Of a stretch of DNA of 64,000 nucleotides, positions 47,673 to 57,043 are shown piece after piece (positions within the stretch are counted from its first letter, which is position 1; every line of letters starts with the position of its first letter). Below the pieces are notes generated by a model that did no database searches, was not told the DNA's origin, and saw nothing but the letters and a program-made list of their open reading frames with translations. Position numbers and translations under genes: made by a program. Source of the stretch: Rhodopseudomonas sp. P2A-2r. Its GTDB lineage: Bacteria; Pseudomonadota; Alphaproteobacteria; Rhizobiales; Xanthobacteraceae. The stretch spans positions 6,604,001-6,668,000 of the forward strand of contig NZ_CP110389.1 in the NCBI RefSeq assembly GCF_026015985.1, read 5' to 3'.

Positions 47673-49367
47673 ATGACCAAACTGCGCTCCCGCATCACTA
47701 CGGACGGCCTCGATCGCGCGCCGCATCGCGCCTTCATGCGCGCGAGCGGGCTCGACGACGACGCCATCGCCAAGCCGATGGTCGGCGTGGTCAGCATGAA
47801 GGGCGACCTGTCGCCCTGCAACATGACCCACGACTTCCAGGTCGCGGCGGCGCGGGACGGCATCAGCGAGGCCGGCGGCACGCCGCGCGACTTCTCCACC
47901 ATTTCGGTGTCCGACGGCATCAGCATGGGACATGAGGGCATGAAGTTCTCGCTGCTGTCGCGCGAGATCATCGCCGACTCCATCGAGGCCGTGGTGCACA
48001 GCTACGCGTTCGACGCGCTGATCGGCTTCGGCGGCTGCGACAAGACGCTGCCCGGCGTGATCATGGGCATGGTCCGCTGCAACGTGCCGGCGATCTTCAT
48101 CTACGGCGGCAGCTCGCTGCCCGGCAAGTATGAAGGCAAGACCATCACCGCGCTGGACTCCTACGAAGCGGTCGGTTCGTTCATGACCGGCGAGATCGAT
48201 GCCACCACGCTGGAAGGCATCGAGCGTGCCTGCCTGCCGACAGTGGGCGCCTGCGCCGGGCAGTTCACCGCCAATACCATGGCGATGGTCTCCGAGGCCA
48301 TGGGCCTGACCATGCCGAACATCTCCATGGTGCCCGGCGTCTATGCCGAGCGCGCGCACACCGCGCGCCGCGCCGGCCGGCTGATCATGGAGATGCTGCG
48401 TAAAGGCGGTCCGCTGCCGCGCGACATCGTGACACGCAAATCGCTAGAGAACGGCGCTGCCATGGTCGCCGCCACCGGCGGCTCGACCAACGCCGCACTG
48501 CATCTGCCGGCGATCGCCAACGAGGCTGGCATTACCTTCACCATCGATGATGTCGGCGAGGTGTTTGCGCGCACGCCGCTGATCGGCAATCTCAGGCCCG
48601 GCGGCAAGTACACCGCCAAGGACGTCTACGACATCGGCGGCTGCGCGGTGGTGATGCGCGCGCTGATCGAGAGCGGGCACATCGACGGCTCCTGTCTCAG
48701 CATCACCGGCACGACGCTGGCCGAGGAATACGGCAATGCCAACAAGGCCGATGGCGAGGTGATTTACAGCGCAGCCAAACCGATCATGCCGGATGGCGGC
48801 GTCGCGGTGCTGAAGGGCAACCTCGCGCCGGACGGCGCGGTGATCAAGGTCGCCGGGTTGAAGAACACGGTGTTCGAGGGCACCGCACGGGTGTTCGAGG
48901 ACGAGGATAGCTGCGTAGCCGCCGTGAAGGCCCGGACCTATAGCGCCGGCGACGTGCTGATAATCCGCAACGAGGGTCCGGTCGGCGGCCCCGGCATGCG
49001 CGAGATGCTCGGCGTCACCGCCCTGATCTATGGCCAGGGCATGGGCGAGAAGGTGGCACTGATCACCGACGGCCGGTTCTCGGGCGCAACCCGCGGCATG
49101 TGCATCGGTTACGTGTCGCCGGAAGCCTTTGTCGGCGGGCCGCTGGCGCTCGTGCGCGACGGCGACCGCATCCGCATCGACGCGCCGGCGCGGCGCATGG
49201 ACCTGCTCATTGACGACGCGGAGTTCGCTTCGCGAAAAGCCGCGTGGGTGCAGCGTCCGCCGCGGCATCGCGCCGGCGCGCTAGCGAAATACGCGCGGCT
49301 GGTGGGCCAGGCGCCGGGTGGCGCCGTCACCCATGACGGCGGCGCCGAATGGCCGTGGTACGATTGA
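47673..49367 (+). CDS. ilvD: Dihydroxy-acid dehydratase family (IlvD/Edd)
   Basis: 564 aa. Iron-sulfur ligands are visible at Cys49 (LSPCNMTHD), Cys122 ([11 protein letters not shown]) and Cys194 ([12 protein letters not shown]); other family blocks are [37 protein letters not shown] and [20 protein letters not shown]. The usual role is conversion of 2,3-dihydroxy-isovalerate/methylvalerate to the 2-keto acids in valine and isoleucine synthesis. Because denD and a hydroxyacid dehydrogenase lie 2 kb away, a paralogue acting on sugar acids is an alternative. ATG 47673 directly follows a repeat element, with no strong RBS visible. Confidence 0.93.
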   Translation: MTKLRSRITTDGLDRAPHRAFMRASGLDDDAIAKPMVGVVSMKGDLSPCNMTHDFQVAAARDGISEAGGTPRDFSTISVSDGISMGHEGMKFSLLSREIIADSIEAVVHSYAFDALIGFGGCDKTLPGVIMGMVRCNVPAIFIYGGSSLPGKYEGKTITALDSYEAVGSFMTGEIDATTLEGIERACLPTVGACAGQFTANTMAMVSEAMGLTMPNISMVPGVYAERAHTARRAGRLIMEMLRKGGPLPRDIVTRKSLENGAAMVAATGGSTNAALHLPAIANEAGITFTIDDVGEVFARTPLIGNLRPGGKYTAKDVYDIGGCAVVMRALIESGHIDGSCLSITGTTLAEEYGNANKADGEVIYSAAKPIMPDGGVAVLKGNLAPDGAVIKVAGLKNTVFEGTARVFEDEDSCVAAVKARTYSAGDVLIIRNEGPVGGPGMREMLGVTALIYGQGMGEKVALITDGRFSGATRGMCIGYVSPEAFVGGPLALVRDGDRIRIDAPARRMDLLIDDAEFASRKAAWVQRPPRHRAGALAKYARLVGQAPGGAVTHDGGAEWPWYD

Positions 49368-49485
49368 TGGTCATTCCGGGGCGGACGTCGTGTTGGCTGC
49401 GCGCGAAGCCGGAATCCCGATATGTTCAAGACATATCGAGGTTGCTGGTCCGCTCGAGCTTCGCTCTCGCGCCCTGGAATGACAG
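49368..49485. repeat. Interspersed repeat, family C (copy 1)
   Basis: gtcattccggggcgg at one end and cgccctggaatgac at the other, with inner words gaagccggaatccc and a small perfect palindrome gatatgttcaagacatatc. Between convergent ilvD and the chemoreceptor gene. Related copies at 54403-54477 and 61432-61510. Confidence 0.7.
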
Positions 49486-49491
49486 TAAAAT

Positions 49492-51179
49492 TCACGCCGC
49501 GCGCACGGCTGCGAGAAACTTCTGTACCTCGCTCTGCAGGTGATCGCTCTCGCTCATCAGCGCGCAGGCGAGACCGTGGACCTGCTCGGAGGCCGCGCCG
49601 GTGTCCGACGCGCCGCGGTTGACGTCGACGATGGAGCTGGCCACCTGGGTGGCACCTTGCGCCGCCTGCTGCACGCTGCGGGAAATCGCCTGGGTGGCCG
49701 CGCCCTGCACTTCGACGGCCGCGGCGATCGCCTGCGAAATTTCCGAGACCTGGCCGATAGTGGCGCCGATATCGCGGATCGCTGTCACCGACAGGTCGGT
49801 CGCCGACTGCATCTGCGCGATCTGCAAGCTGATCTCCTCGGTTGCCTTGGCTGTTTGCGCAGCCAAGGCCTTGACCTCTGAAGCGACCACAGCGAAGCCG
49901 CGGCCGGCCTCGCCGGCCCGCGCCGCCTCGATGGTGGCATTGAGCGCCAGCAGGTTGGTCTGTTCGGCCACCGCGCCGATCAGCTTCACCACTTCGCCGA
50001 TGCGTTCCGCCGACTGCGACAGTTCACCGATGCGCGCATTGGTCTGCTCCGCCTGTTGGACGGCGGCACGGGAGATGCGCTGGGACTCCTGAACCTGGCG
50101 CCCGATCTCGGTCACCGACGAGGCCATTTCCTCGGACGCCGCCGCGGCGGACTGAGCGTTGGCGGAGGACTGCTCCGACGCCGCTGCCACGGTCGCCGAC
50201 AGCGACTGCGTGGTCTCGGCCGTTTTGGTCAGGCTGCCCGCTGCCGCCTCGATCTCCGATGATGCCGCTGACACCGCTTGCACGATCTGGCCCACGGCCT
50301 GGTCGAAGCCATCGGCAACCTGCCGCATGGCCATCTTGCGCTCTTCGTCGTTCTGCCGCTTGATGACGGCCTGCTCGGCATCCATGGAGCGTACCCGCAA
50401 CGCGCTGTCCTTGAAAACCTGTACCGTGCGAGCCATGGCCCCCACCTCGTCGGCGCGACCGAGCGACGGCACTATCGTTTCCAGCTCGCCGTCTGCGAGG
50501 CGCTGCATTACGCCGGTCATGCCGGTGATCGGCCGGATCACCCCGACCGCGACGCCAATGAGACCGGCCCCGATGAGCAGGGAAACCGACCCTGACAGAA
50601 TCCACAGCAGCACCGTGAACGTCGCAACGCGATCGGTCGCGGCCGCCTCGGTGGCCGCATTGGCATCATTGGTGCGCTTGACGATCTCGTCGATGACGAC
50701 GCGGTGCGCGGTATAGGCAGCCGTAATCACGGCATAGGCAGCGGCCGCCGCATTGCCATCCCCCTGCCGAGCGCCGGCAGCAGTTTCTGCTCCACGGCCT
50801 CCCAGAATCGTTTCACCTCACTGTCGGATTTTTCGACCAGCAGGAATTTGATGCCCGGCTCGAGTTCGGACGCCGACCAGAACGCGCGGCGGTCGTCATA
50901 ATCCTTCTTGAGCTGCGTCAACCGCTCCGTACGCACCGCCAGCGAAGCCGGATCATGAAGCGCCAGCGTGGCTTCGAGATAGGCCTCGATCACATATTCA
51001 GGCGGCGGCAGAATATCGGCGACCAGATCATTGCCAAGCTTGACGCGATCGTATACCGGCCCGCCTACCTTGAGCTGGGTCAAGCCGTAAAGACTGGTAC
51101 CGATGATGACCGCGAGACCGATCGCGGTCACCACACCAAAAACGATGACCGCACGGGAAATTGTCAGACGCATCTTCAT
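49492..51179 (-). pseudogene. Methyl-accepting chemotaxis protein, frameshifted in the sensor domain
   Basis: About 562 aa if repaired. TM1 is near residues 9-30 (AVIVFGVVTAIGLAVIIGTS), then a four-helix-like periplasmic sensor, TM2 ([20 protein letters not shown]), HAMP and a full signalling tip ([20 protein letters not shown] and [20 protein letters not shown]). The N-terminal frame ends in ALGRG then shifts; the next frame resumes [19 protein letters not shown]. One added G in the coding-strand GGGGG (plus-strand 50760-50764) gives [15 protein letters not shown]. The N-terminus is MKMRLTISRAV from ATG 51179 or 51173. Ligand unknown. Confidence 0.9.
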
Positions 51180-51197
51180 GTCGGATTTGCTCGAACT

Positions 51198-51551
51198 TCA
51201 GGTTGGATCGGCGGTAACTACGCGGCCCAGGTGTTTCAGCCCAGCCGATGCATAGCCCTCGGCGTATCGGAGATTGCGCCGCACCGATCGGCGGTGACAC
51301 AGGTGAGACTGAGTCTGACGAGTTAGATCGATGCCAGCGACAGCTGATCGTGCAGACGGACGTTCGGCTTCCTGTTCGAACCGCGCGCGAGCGATTAGAG
51401 CCTCAAAGGTATGAACGAATTGTTCGCAGGCCCTGATGCACTTCCCGATCGTGGCAATCGCCGCTTCCAGCTTGCTGGCCTTGTCGGTGAGTCCGGCGGC
51501 AAGACCGGCCAGCGACGGCAACACCGGGCAGATGAAAGACGCTTCCCACAA
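51198..51551 (-). CDS. Possible small protein upstream of the chemoreceptor
   Basis: 117 codons from a TTG at 51551 preceded by AAGGGGG at about 4 bases, a good RBS. The translation has a helical core (TDKASKLEAAIATIGKCIRA) and many Cys/His/Arg near the C-terminus (SHLCHRRSVRRNL). The stop is 18 bases before the chemoreceptor gene on the same strand. No family recognised; an overlapping plus-strand frame at 51436-51663 is the competing reading. Low confidence. Confidence 0.3.
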   Translation of the reverse strand: MWEASFICPVLPSLAGLAAGLTDKASKLEAAIATIGKCIRACEQFVHTFEALIARARFEQEAERPSARSAVAGIDLTRQTQSHLCHRRSVRRNLRYAEGYASAGLKHLGRVVTADPT

Positions 51552-51952
51552 TGAATCCCCCTTACAATCGAGCCGGACTATTCCGCCCCTCGAGCGTCGC
51601 CGCGCCGGCAATTCGACGCCCAACGTTCGACCATTGCCAGCTGCGATAGATAGCCTGACTTAGTAAGGGACGGCTTACGCCTGCGAGCGCCCGTCCCGCT
51701 CAATTTGTGACAAATCCTGTCTCGCAGTAGTACTTATTGCTTTGCTGGCTATTGGCTGATTGCTTAACGGTGCAACACGAACGCGTTGCACCCGCGACGT
51801 GTTACCACCAGCGAAAATCTGGCGCCGCGTGCGCGTTTTTAGTAGACTGCGCAGTCCGTGAGTGAATGTTCTGCTGGCACGGCAAAGCTTTATTGTTAAA
51901 TGATTGCCATGAATCGGATTGTCAGAACGCCGGCAAGTAAGCGCATTTGGTA
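51552..51952. other. 400-bp intergenic region, AT-richer
   Basis: Between the divergent chemoreceptor side and the PAS-AraC gene. It includes an ATTTG-TGA-CAAAT small palindrome (about 51702-51714) and an AT-rich stretch (about 51825-51950) suited to a promoter. No credible gene seen. Confidence 0.5.
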
Positions 51953-53047
51953 ATGTCAGTCGCGGAACTCGAACTGATCGGAAATTTGCCAACGGCCTTC
52001 CTTGACGCTTTAGCGGTCGGCATTTCGCTGGTCGACCCACGCGACGGGCACATCATCTATGCCAACAAGGAATTCAGCCGCATCCTCGGCTATTCCTGCG
52101 ACGAGATCCGGCGCAACCGCATTTTCTTTATCGACCTCACGCACCCCGACGACCGGGGCCGGAATGTCGAGCAGAATCGGCGCCTGCTGCATGGTGAGAT
52201 CGACCAATATAAAATCCAAGAACGATACCTGCTCAAAAATGGCGAGATGCTGTGGGTGAATGTGACGGCAACGGCTATTCGCGGACCCGATGGTTGTGTC
52301 CGCTGGACTGCGGCCGTCATCGAGGACATTACAAAAGAGAAGGTTCTGCAGCAGCAGCTCGAGGTCGCCGAAGAGTTGGGCGGCCTCGTCACCTGGAACT
52401 GGGACGTCAAGTCTCGCAAGGCGAAGCCGTCGCAGCGCTACAATTCCCTGTTCGGCATTCCGGACACCACATCCGAACTGTCGATCGAGCGGTTTCTTGA
52501 GCTTGTTCATCCCGATGATCGGGCGTCGGTATGTTCGGCAATGAGACGCGCGATAAATGGCGGGGCGTATTCCCACGAGTATCGCATCGTGCGCGCCGAC
52601 GGATCGATTCGCTGGATGCGCGGCATTGCAACCTGCGTCGTCGATGCAGCCAACGAGGTGACCAGCGTCCTTGGCGCCACGATCGACATTTCCGATGCCA
52701 AGACGCGCAAACAGCCCGAGATCGCGCCGAAAGCCATGCGCGACATCATGCGGCACATCGAGGCCAACTCGCACAAGCCTATCTCGATTCCGGAGATCGC
52801 TGCCGAATACGACGTCAGCCCGCGCAGCATCCACAAGCATTTCTCGGCGTTGGGCACCACACCAATGAAATTCGTCAAGCAGACCCGGCTGCGCTGCGCG
52901 CATCGGCGACTGTCCAGCCCCGACCGCAAGACATCCATCACCGGCGTCGCCTTCGAATGCGGCTTCACCAATCTCGGCCATTTTGCGCGCGACTACCGCA
53001 AGGAATTCGACGAACTCCCGTCCGAGACGCTGAAACGCAATCTCTAG
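51953..53047 (+). CDS. PAS-PAS sensor with AraC-type DNA-binding domain
   Basis: 364 aa, soluble. PAS 1 spans about residues 12-125 (VGISLVDPRDGHIIYANKEF, then the PAC block YLLKNGEMLWVNVTATAIRG); PAS 2 about 135-250 (YRIVRADGSIRWMRGIATCV). The AraC/XylS helix-turn-helix pair fills 265-364 (ISIPEIAAEYDVSPRSIHKH; TSITGVAFECGFTNLGHFAR). A direct one-component sensor-regulator, without kinase or receiver. The frame opens at a TTG (51947); ATG 51953 is preferred. The stop TAG lies in the CTAG target duplicated by the IS element, and the coding end is unchanged by the insertion. The signal (redox, oxygen or ligand) is unknown. Confidence 0.88.
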   Translation: MSVAELELIGNLPTAFLDALAVGISLVDPRDGHIIYANKEFSRILGYSCDEIRRNRIFFIDLTHPDDRGRNVEQNRRLLHGEIDQYKIQERYLLKNGEMLWVNVTATAIRGPDGCVRWTAAVIEDITKEKVLQQQLEVAEELGGLVTWNWDVKSRKAKPSQRYNSLFGIPDTTSELSIERFLELVHPDDRASVCSAMRRAINGGAYSHEYRIVRADGSIRWMRGIATCVVDAANEVTSVLGATIDISDAKTRKQPEIAPKAMRDIMRHIEANSHKPISIPEIAAEYDVSPRSIHKHFSALGTTPMKFVKQTRLRCAHRRLSSPDRKTSITGVAFECGFTNLGHFARDYRKEFDELPSETLKRNL

Positions 53048-53064
53048 CAGTCTGCTGAAAAACC
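53048..53064 (+). repeat. IS left terminal inverted repeat
   Basis: CAGTCTGCTGAAAAACC, exact complement of the right end at 54318-54334; preceded by the CTAG target duplicate. Confidence 0.93.
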
Positions 53065-53171
53065 CTAGATTTGAGAGTTTTCTTGTCTCTCTGCGGTCGT
53101 TATCGAAGTGGGGAGCGGTGAGGGAGCGCGCTTATCGGCGGGGTGCCGGGGTTGTCCCCGAAGCCGGTGGC

Positions 53172-54257
53172 CTATGCTGCGAGCAGTTTGGGGATGCGGA
53201 TCAGATTGTAGGCGATCAGGTTAAGGAGAAAGTCGGCGGCGACGCGACCGATGCCGCGATGCTTGGTCTTGCGCATGGTGCCGTGTTGTTTGCCCCAGCC
53301 GAAGATGCACTCGATCATCGCTCGGCGTGATTGCGACATGCCATAGCCGGGATGTCGTGTGGTGCGATCGTCGATGGCGCTGGTGCGGGTCTTGCCGGCT
53401 TTGGTGACGGCGTTGTTTTGCGTCACATGCGGCGTCACGTCGATGGCGCGAAGCTTGGCCACATGATCGGCGGTGTCGTAGGCCTTGTCCTCACCGGCCG
53501 TGATGCGGCGGCGGGCCGTCTTGCGCCGAGCCTTCAACATCGTCTCCGAAGCGCGGCGCTCGGCCGTGCCATTGGCGTGCGTAACCATGCCGGCGACTGC
53601 CAGGCCATGCCGGTTCTCCATGGTCGCGTGGCCCATATAGCAAAGCCTGGCCTCGCGCCCGGCCGCCTTGCGGTAGAGCCTGCTGTCGGGATCGCTGGTG
53701 CTGGCATGGGTGTCGTTCTTGCGCTTCTGGCCATGGAAATTGGCGCCGTTGTCATCGTCGCCACTGCCGTCCTTGGGACGAAAGCTCTTCTGCGAAGCCC
53801 AGGCTTCGATCAGCGTCCCGTCCACCGAAAAATGCTCGTTCGACAATAGCGGCCTGACCTGGGAATGGTTCAGGAGCCTGGCCATGAACTTCGCAAACAC
53901 CTCGCCGTTCTGCAGCCTGTCGCGGTTCTTGGTGAAGGTGGTCGGGTCCCAGACCGGATCGTCCGGTGAAAGCCCTACGAACCAGCGATATAAAAGATTA
54001 TAGTTCAGCTGCTCCATCAGCTGGCGTTCCGAGCGGATGCCGTAGAACACCTGCAGCAACAGCGCGCTCAGTAATTGTTCGGGAGGAATCGAAGGACGTC
54101 CCTCGCTGGCGTAAAGCTTCGCCAGGCTACGGCTCAACTCACCCAGCACATCCCGGACAAGCTCGCGGATCTTCCTCAGAGGGTGGTTCGTCGGCACCCG
54201 CTTGTCTGGTGAAATGTACGAAAACAACCCGCCCTGATCCACAAAATTGCCGCGCAT
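53172..54257 (-). CDS. IS5-family transposase
   Basis: 361 aa from ATG 54257 (MRGNFVDQGGLFSYISPDKR), which has GGAG 6-8 bases upstream; a GTG at 54269 is the alternative. The N-terminal DUF772-type region has LSALLLQVFYGIRSERQLME and YRWFVGLSPDDPVWDPTTF. DDE residues are visible: Asp in FSVDGTLIEAWASQKSF, Asp in GEDKAYDTADHVAKLRA and Glu in RAMIECIFGWGKQHGTMRKT. No frameshift or stop, so it is probably functional. Confidence 0.95.
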   Translation of the reverse strand: MRGNFVDQGGLFSYISPDKRVPTNHPLRKIRELVRDVLGELSRSLAKLYASEGRPSIPPEQLLSALLLQVFYGIRSERQLMEQLNYNLLYRWFVGLSPDDPVWDPTTFTKNRDRLQNGEVFAKFMARLLNHSQVRPLLSNEHFSVDGTLIEAWASQKSFRPKDGSGDDDNGANFHGQKRKNDTHASTSDPDSRLYRKAAGREARLCYMGHATMENRHGLAVAGMVTHANGTAERRASETMLKARRKTARRRITAGEDKAYDTADHVAKLRAIDVTPHVTQNNAVTKAGKTRTSAIDDRTTRHPGYGMSQSRRAMIECIFGWGKQHGTMRKTKHRGIGRVAADFLLNLIAYNLIRIPKLLAA

Positions 54258-54317
54258 GCTCGTCTCCACCGATTCGAGATGACAAAGTGAATCATCAAGA
54301 AAACCGCTTGGCGAGCT

Positions 54318-54334
54318 GGTTTTTCAGCAGACTG
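54318..54334 (-). repeat. IS right terminal inverted repeat
   Basis: GGTTTTTCAGCAGACTG, the exact complement of the left end; followed by the CTAG duplicate. Confidence 0.93.
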
Positions 54335-54402
54335 CTAGAGTTTGATCCTTTAAAATCGAAGCGGCTTAACCTTGTCCCGGAGACGTTCCGGCCTAGCGAA
54401 GC

Positions 54403-54477
54403 TGCATAGATCGGGATTCCGGGTTCACGCTTCAGCTGGCCTTCGCCGACCGAAGCGTGCCCCGGAATGACCAGCTT
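54403..54477. repeat. Interspersed repeat, family C (copy 2)
   Basis: gatcgggattccgggttcac, then gcttcagctggccttcg, ending ccgaagcgtgccccggaatg; the arms attccggg / ccccggaat are inverted. Lies just downstream of the ridA-like gene. Confidence 0.65.
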
Positions 54478-54824
54478 CAGCCGATGGCGGCGATGACGGC
54501 GATCTCGACCTTGATCGAGGGATCGGCGAGGCGGGCCTCGACGCAGGCACGCGCCGGCGTGTTGTCCTGCGGCACCCAGGCATCCCACACGGTGTTGAAC
54601 TTGGCGAAATCGCCCATGCTGGGCAGCCACACGGTGACCGACAGCATCTTGGTCTTGTCGGTGCCGGCTTCCTTGAGCAGCGCGTCGATCTTGGCGAGCA
54701 CTTCCGTGGTCTGCGCCTCGATGCTGCCGGTGTAATCGTTGGGCACCTGGCCGGCGAGATAGACGGTGTTGCCGTAGATGGCGGCCTGGCTGAGACGCTT
54801 GCCGGGAACGAGGCGCTTGATCAT
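54477..54824 (-). CDS. RidA/YjgF family protein
   Basis: 115 aa. RidA fold: AIYGNTVYLAGQVPNDYTGS at the start of the domain and PARACVEARLADPSIKVEIA near the end, which contains the Arg that binds the carboxylate in enamine/imine deaminases. Speeds hydrolysis of reactive 2-aminoacrylate-type intermediates from PLP enzymes. ATG 54824 has GGAAGA about 7 bases upstream; an in-frame start 15 bases earlier is less likely. No PLP enzyme is adjacent. Subfamily (RidA proper or Rid2-7) is not assigned. Confidence 0.9.
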   Translation of the reverse strand: MIKRLVPGKRLSQAAIYGNTVYLAGQVPNDYTGSIEAQTTEVLAKIDALLKEAGTDKTKMLSVTVWLPSMGDFAKFNTVWDAWVPQDNTPARACVEARLADPSIKVEIAVIAAIG

Positions 54825-54995
54825 GATGCAATCTTCCATGCGAGAGCGGTTGGCTACGACGACCGGCGCAAGTCCGTCGTCGCTATTAACTCATTGACAT
54901 CGCGAACGGTTTTACCCTCCGCGATGTCGTCCGAATGGAAGGCTATGTACGCGCGGAGGACACTCGCGTCAATTCGCGCAAGCGCCCACCGCCGC

Positions 54996-56204
54996 TCATT
55001 TGCGGGTGTAGAGGTGAAAGCCGCCATAGATTCCCGAGCGATCCTGCGCCAGGCCCTGCGCGCTGCGCACGTCGTCGCGCTGCCAGGTCTGCTGCAGCGA
55101 GGCGAGGTGGGGATGATCGAGCGAGGATTCCGCGCCTGCGGTACGGAAGATGATCTTCACTTTGTCGCTGCCGGCGCGGTCGATCGCATTCCACAGCGCG
55201 CGGATCTCATCGGGCGCCATCCAGTCCTGGGAATCGAGCAGCACGACAGCATCGATCTGCCGCGCCGGCTGGTTTTCCAGGAACACGCGGAGATTGGCGT
55301 GCACCGGGGTGATCAGCCCGGCGCCGCCGCGCATGGCATCGAAGCGGCCCTGCTGCAGGTACAGCGGCAGGCATGTGTCACCCGGGCCGGGATAGCTGCG
55401 CGCCAGCGCCTGCCAGGCAAAATAGTTGGTGGCGTTGGGGTGCACGTCGATCAGGCGCAACAGGCGCTGGTGCAGCACCTCGTTGAGCGGCTGGTCGCCG
55501 CCGAGCAGCGTGCGCTGCTGCGGCGGGATGCCGAGGCTGAACAGCAGCGCCGGCGTCCGCGTCATCCAGCGCGCCAGCCGGGAATGAAACAGCCGGTGCA
55601 CCTTTGCCAGTGCGCGCTGCCGCGCCGGCGACTGCGCGTCGTCCTTCAGCAGCACGGCGAGATCGATTCCGGCCAGCCGCGCCAGCCGGTGCGCGAAGCC
55701 GATGAAATGCCCGAGCGCGCCGTGACGATAGAATCCGTTGGTGAAGTAGCTCGAGCGCGGCCGGCCGCGGAAATCGCGCTCGTCCCAGAACGCGCGGGCC
55801 TCGGCGTCGAGCACCGGCCGCAGCCGCTCGCGATAGATCGTGGCGTTGGCGACCGCATTGCCCTCGCCGAAGAACTCCCAGAAGTCGGCGTAGTCGGTCA
55901 GCGCGCGAAAGCCGGCGAGCTTCAGCTTGAGCAGCGACAGATGCGCCTCGTTGAGATCGACCGCAAAGATCTGCATCGGGCTCGCCGCGAGATAGGACAG
56001 CGCGTTGCAGCCGCCGCTGGAGATGGTGACGATGGTGGCGCCGGGCGGCAGTTGCAGCGCCGCAAGATCGGCCTCGGGGTCTTCCCAGATCTGGGTGTAG
56101 ACCAGCCGGCGGAACCAGAGGGCAAACAGCCGGTCCCAGATGGTGGCCTCGTGGTGACCGCGGCTGTTGCGAACGGCGTCGGCGATGAGCTGCTGCGTGT
56201 TCAT
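54996..56204 (-). CDS. btaA: SAM:diacylglycerol 3-amino-3-carboxypropyltransferase BtaA (DUF3419)
   Basis: 402 aa. First enzyme of betaine lipid (DGTS) synthesis: moves the aminocarboxypropyl group of SAM to diacylglycerol. The DUF3419 pattern is clear: LVYTQIWEDPEADLAALQLP, the SAM-site VTISSGGCNALSYLAASP and VDLNEAHLSLLKLKLAG, later SYFTNGFYRHGALGHFIGFA and VVLLDSQDWMAPDEIRALW. It is divergent from btaB, whereas Rhodobacter has the two in one operon. A PhoB-box-like motif at 56291-56309 lies in the shared upstream region. Makes phosphorus-free membrane lipid when phosphate is scarce (family knowledge). Confidence 0.92.
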   Translation of the reverse strand: MNTQQLIADAVRNSRGHHEATIWDRLFALWFRRLVYTQIWEDPEADLAALQLPPGATIVTISSGGCNALSYLAASPMQIFAVDLNEAHLSLLKLKLAGFRALTDYADFWEFFGEGNAVANATIYRERLRPVLDAEARAFWDERDFRGRPRSSYFTNGFYRHGALGHFIGFAHRLARLAGIDLAVLLKDDAQSPARQRALAKVHRLFHSRLARWMTRTPALLFSLGIPPQQRTLLGGDQPLNEVLHQRLLRLIDVHPNATNYFAWQALARSYPGPGDTCLPLYLQQGRFDAMRGGAGLITPVHANLRVFLENQPARQIDAVVLLDSQDWMAPDEIRALWNAIDRAGSDKVKIIFRTAGAESSLDHPHLASLQQTWQRDDVRSAQGLAQDRSGIYGGFHLYTRK

Positions 56205-56290
56205 TGTTCCCTCGAATCGTCAATCTGAAACAAATATCAAGCGCAGACTGCGGTTTTGCGACAGTCTCATGCTCCATGTGCTGCGCGCTG

Positions 56291-56309
56291 TCACATGACC
56301 GTCGCGTAA
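56291..56309 (-). promoter_or_regulatory. Pho-box-like motif between btaA and btaB
   Basis: Read on the minus strand: TTACGCGACGGTCATGTGA, part of CTGTTAC-GCGA-CGGTCAT, two 7-base near-repeats of CTGTCAT spaced by 4 as in rhizobial Pho boxes (11 of 14 match). 16 of 19 bases are shared with the motif at 58113-58131. Placed about 90 bases before btaA and 45 before btaB. Confidence 0.5.
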
Positions 56310-56353
56310 CAGTGGAATGCAGAATGCAGCCACCCCTGCGCGACGAGGTGATC

Positions 56354-57043
56354 ATGCTGGCTGTATTCGAGACCGATGAAGGCGTGGAGGCCGTGCGGCC
56401 GGCGGAAGCCGCCGTCCGCATGAACAAGATGTACCGCTGGCAGCGCTACATCTATGACATGACTCGACGCTACTACCTGCTTGGCCGCGACCAGCTGATC
56501 GACGGCCTGCAGCCGAAGCCCGGCGCCAGCGTGCTGGAGATCGGCTGCGGCACCGGCCGCAACCTGGTCCACACCGCGCGGCGCTATCCCCAAGCCGCCA
56601 TCTTCGGCTTCGATATTTCCACGGAAATGCTGACCACCGCGATTGCGGCGATCGACCGCGCCGGTCTCGCCCGATCGGTGCGCGTCGCCCACGGTGACGC
56701 CACCCATTTCGATCCGGGAAAGATGTTTCAGGTCGCCCGCTTCGACCATGTGATGATCTGCTACAGCCTGTCGATGATCCCCGACTGGCAACTGGTGCTC
56801 GACAATGCGCTGGCCTGCCTCAAGCATGGCGGAAAACTGCACATCGTCGATTTCGGCGACCAGTCCGGCCTTCCCACAATTGCGGCAAAGCTACTGCTGC
56901 GCTGGCTGGCCCTGTTCGACGTGACGCCGCGCAACGACTTGCGCAATGCCGTCGAGCGCCTGGCCGCGCGATCCGGCGCCGAACTCACCTTCAAGCGACC
57001 GTTCCGCGGCTATGCGCAACAGGCAGTGCTGACGCTGCGCTAG
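56354..57043 (+). CDS. btaB: Betaine lipid N-methyltransferase BtaB-like
   Basis: 229 aa. The SAM motif is VLEIGCGTGRNLVHTARRYP (about residues 61-80), with RMNKMYRWQRYIYDMTRRYY before it, the BtaB hallmark near the N-terminus, and VMICYSLSMIPDWQLVLDNA after. It trimethylates the homoserine head group made by BtaA. ATG 56354 is chosen for its GAGG about 7 bases upstream; the frame extends to 56204. Divergent from btaA with 149 bases between them. Its end overlaps the convergent membrane-protein gene by 4 bases. Confidence 0.88.
   Translation: MLAVFETDEGVEAVRPAEAAVRMNKMYRWQRYIYDMTRRYYLLGRDQLIDGLQPKPGASVLEIGCGTGRNLVHTARRYPQAAIFGFDISTEMLTTAIAAIDRAGLARSVRVAHGDATHFDPGKMFQVARFDHVMICYSLSMIPDWQLVLDNALACLKHGGKLHIVDFGDQSGLPTIAAKLLLRWLALFDVTPRNDLRNAVERLAARSGAELTFKRPFRGYAQQAVLTLR

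Larger units (their letters stand above)
53048..54334. mobile_element. Complete IS5-family insertion sequence (about 1.29 kb)
   Basis: Bounded by perfect 17-bp terminal inverted repeats (CAGTCTGCTGAAAAACC at 53048-53064 and its complement at 54318-54334) and flanked on both sides by CTAG (53044-53047 and 54335-54338), the expected 4-bp YTAR-type target duplication of IS5-group elements. It carries one transposase gene on the minus strand, intact. It sits at the stop codon of the PAS-AraC gene. The perfect ends and intact gene imply recent insertion. Confidence 0.93.

Noticed and set aside
11698..50764. Phase variation as the cause of the G-run frameshifts
   Set aside because: The runs are only 1-6 bases after repair, too short for slippage-driven switching, and they lie in unrelated genes.
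51436..51663. 75-codon plus-strand frame with a signal-peptide-like start
   Set aside because: No RBS, and the mature part is low complexity; the opposite-strand frame with a good RBS is at least as likely.
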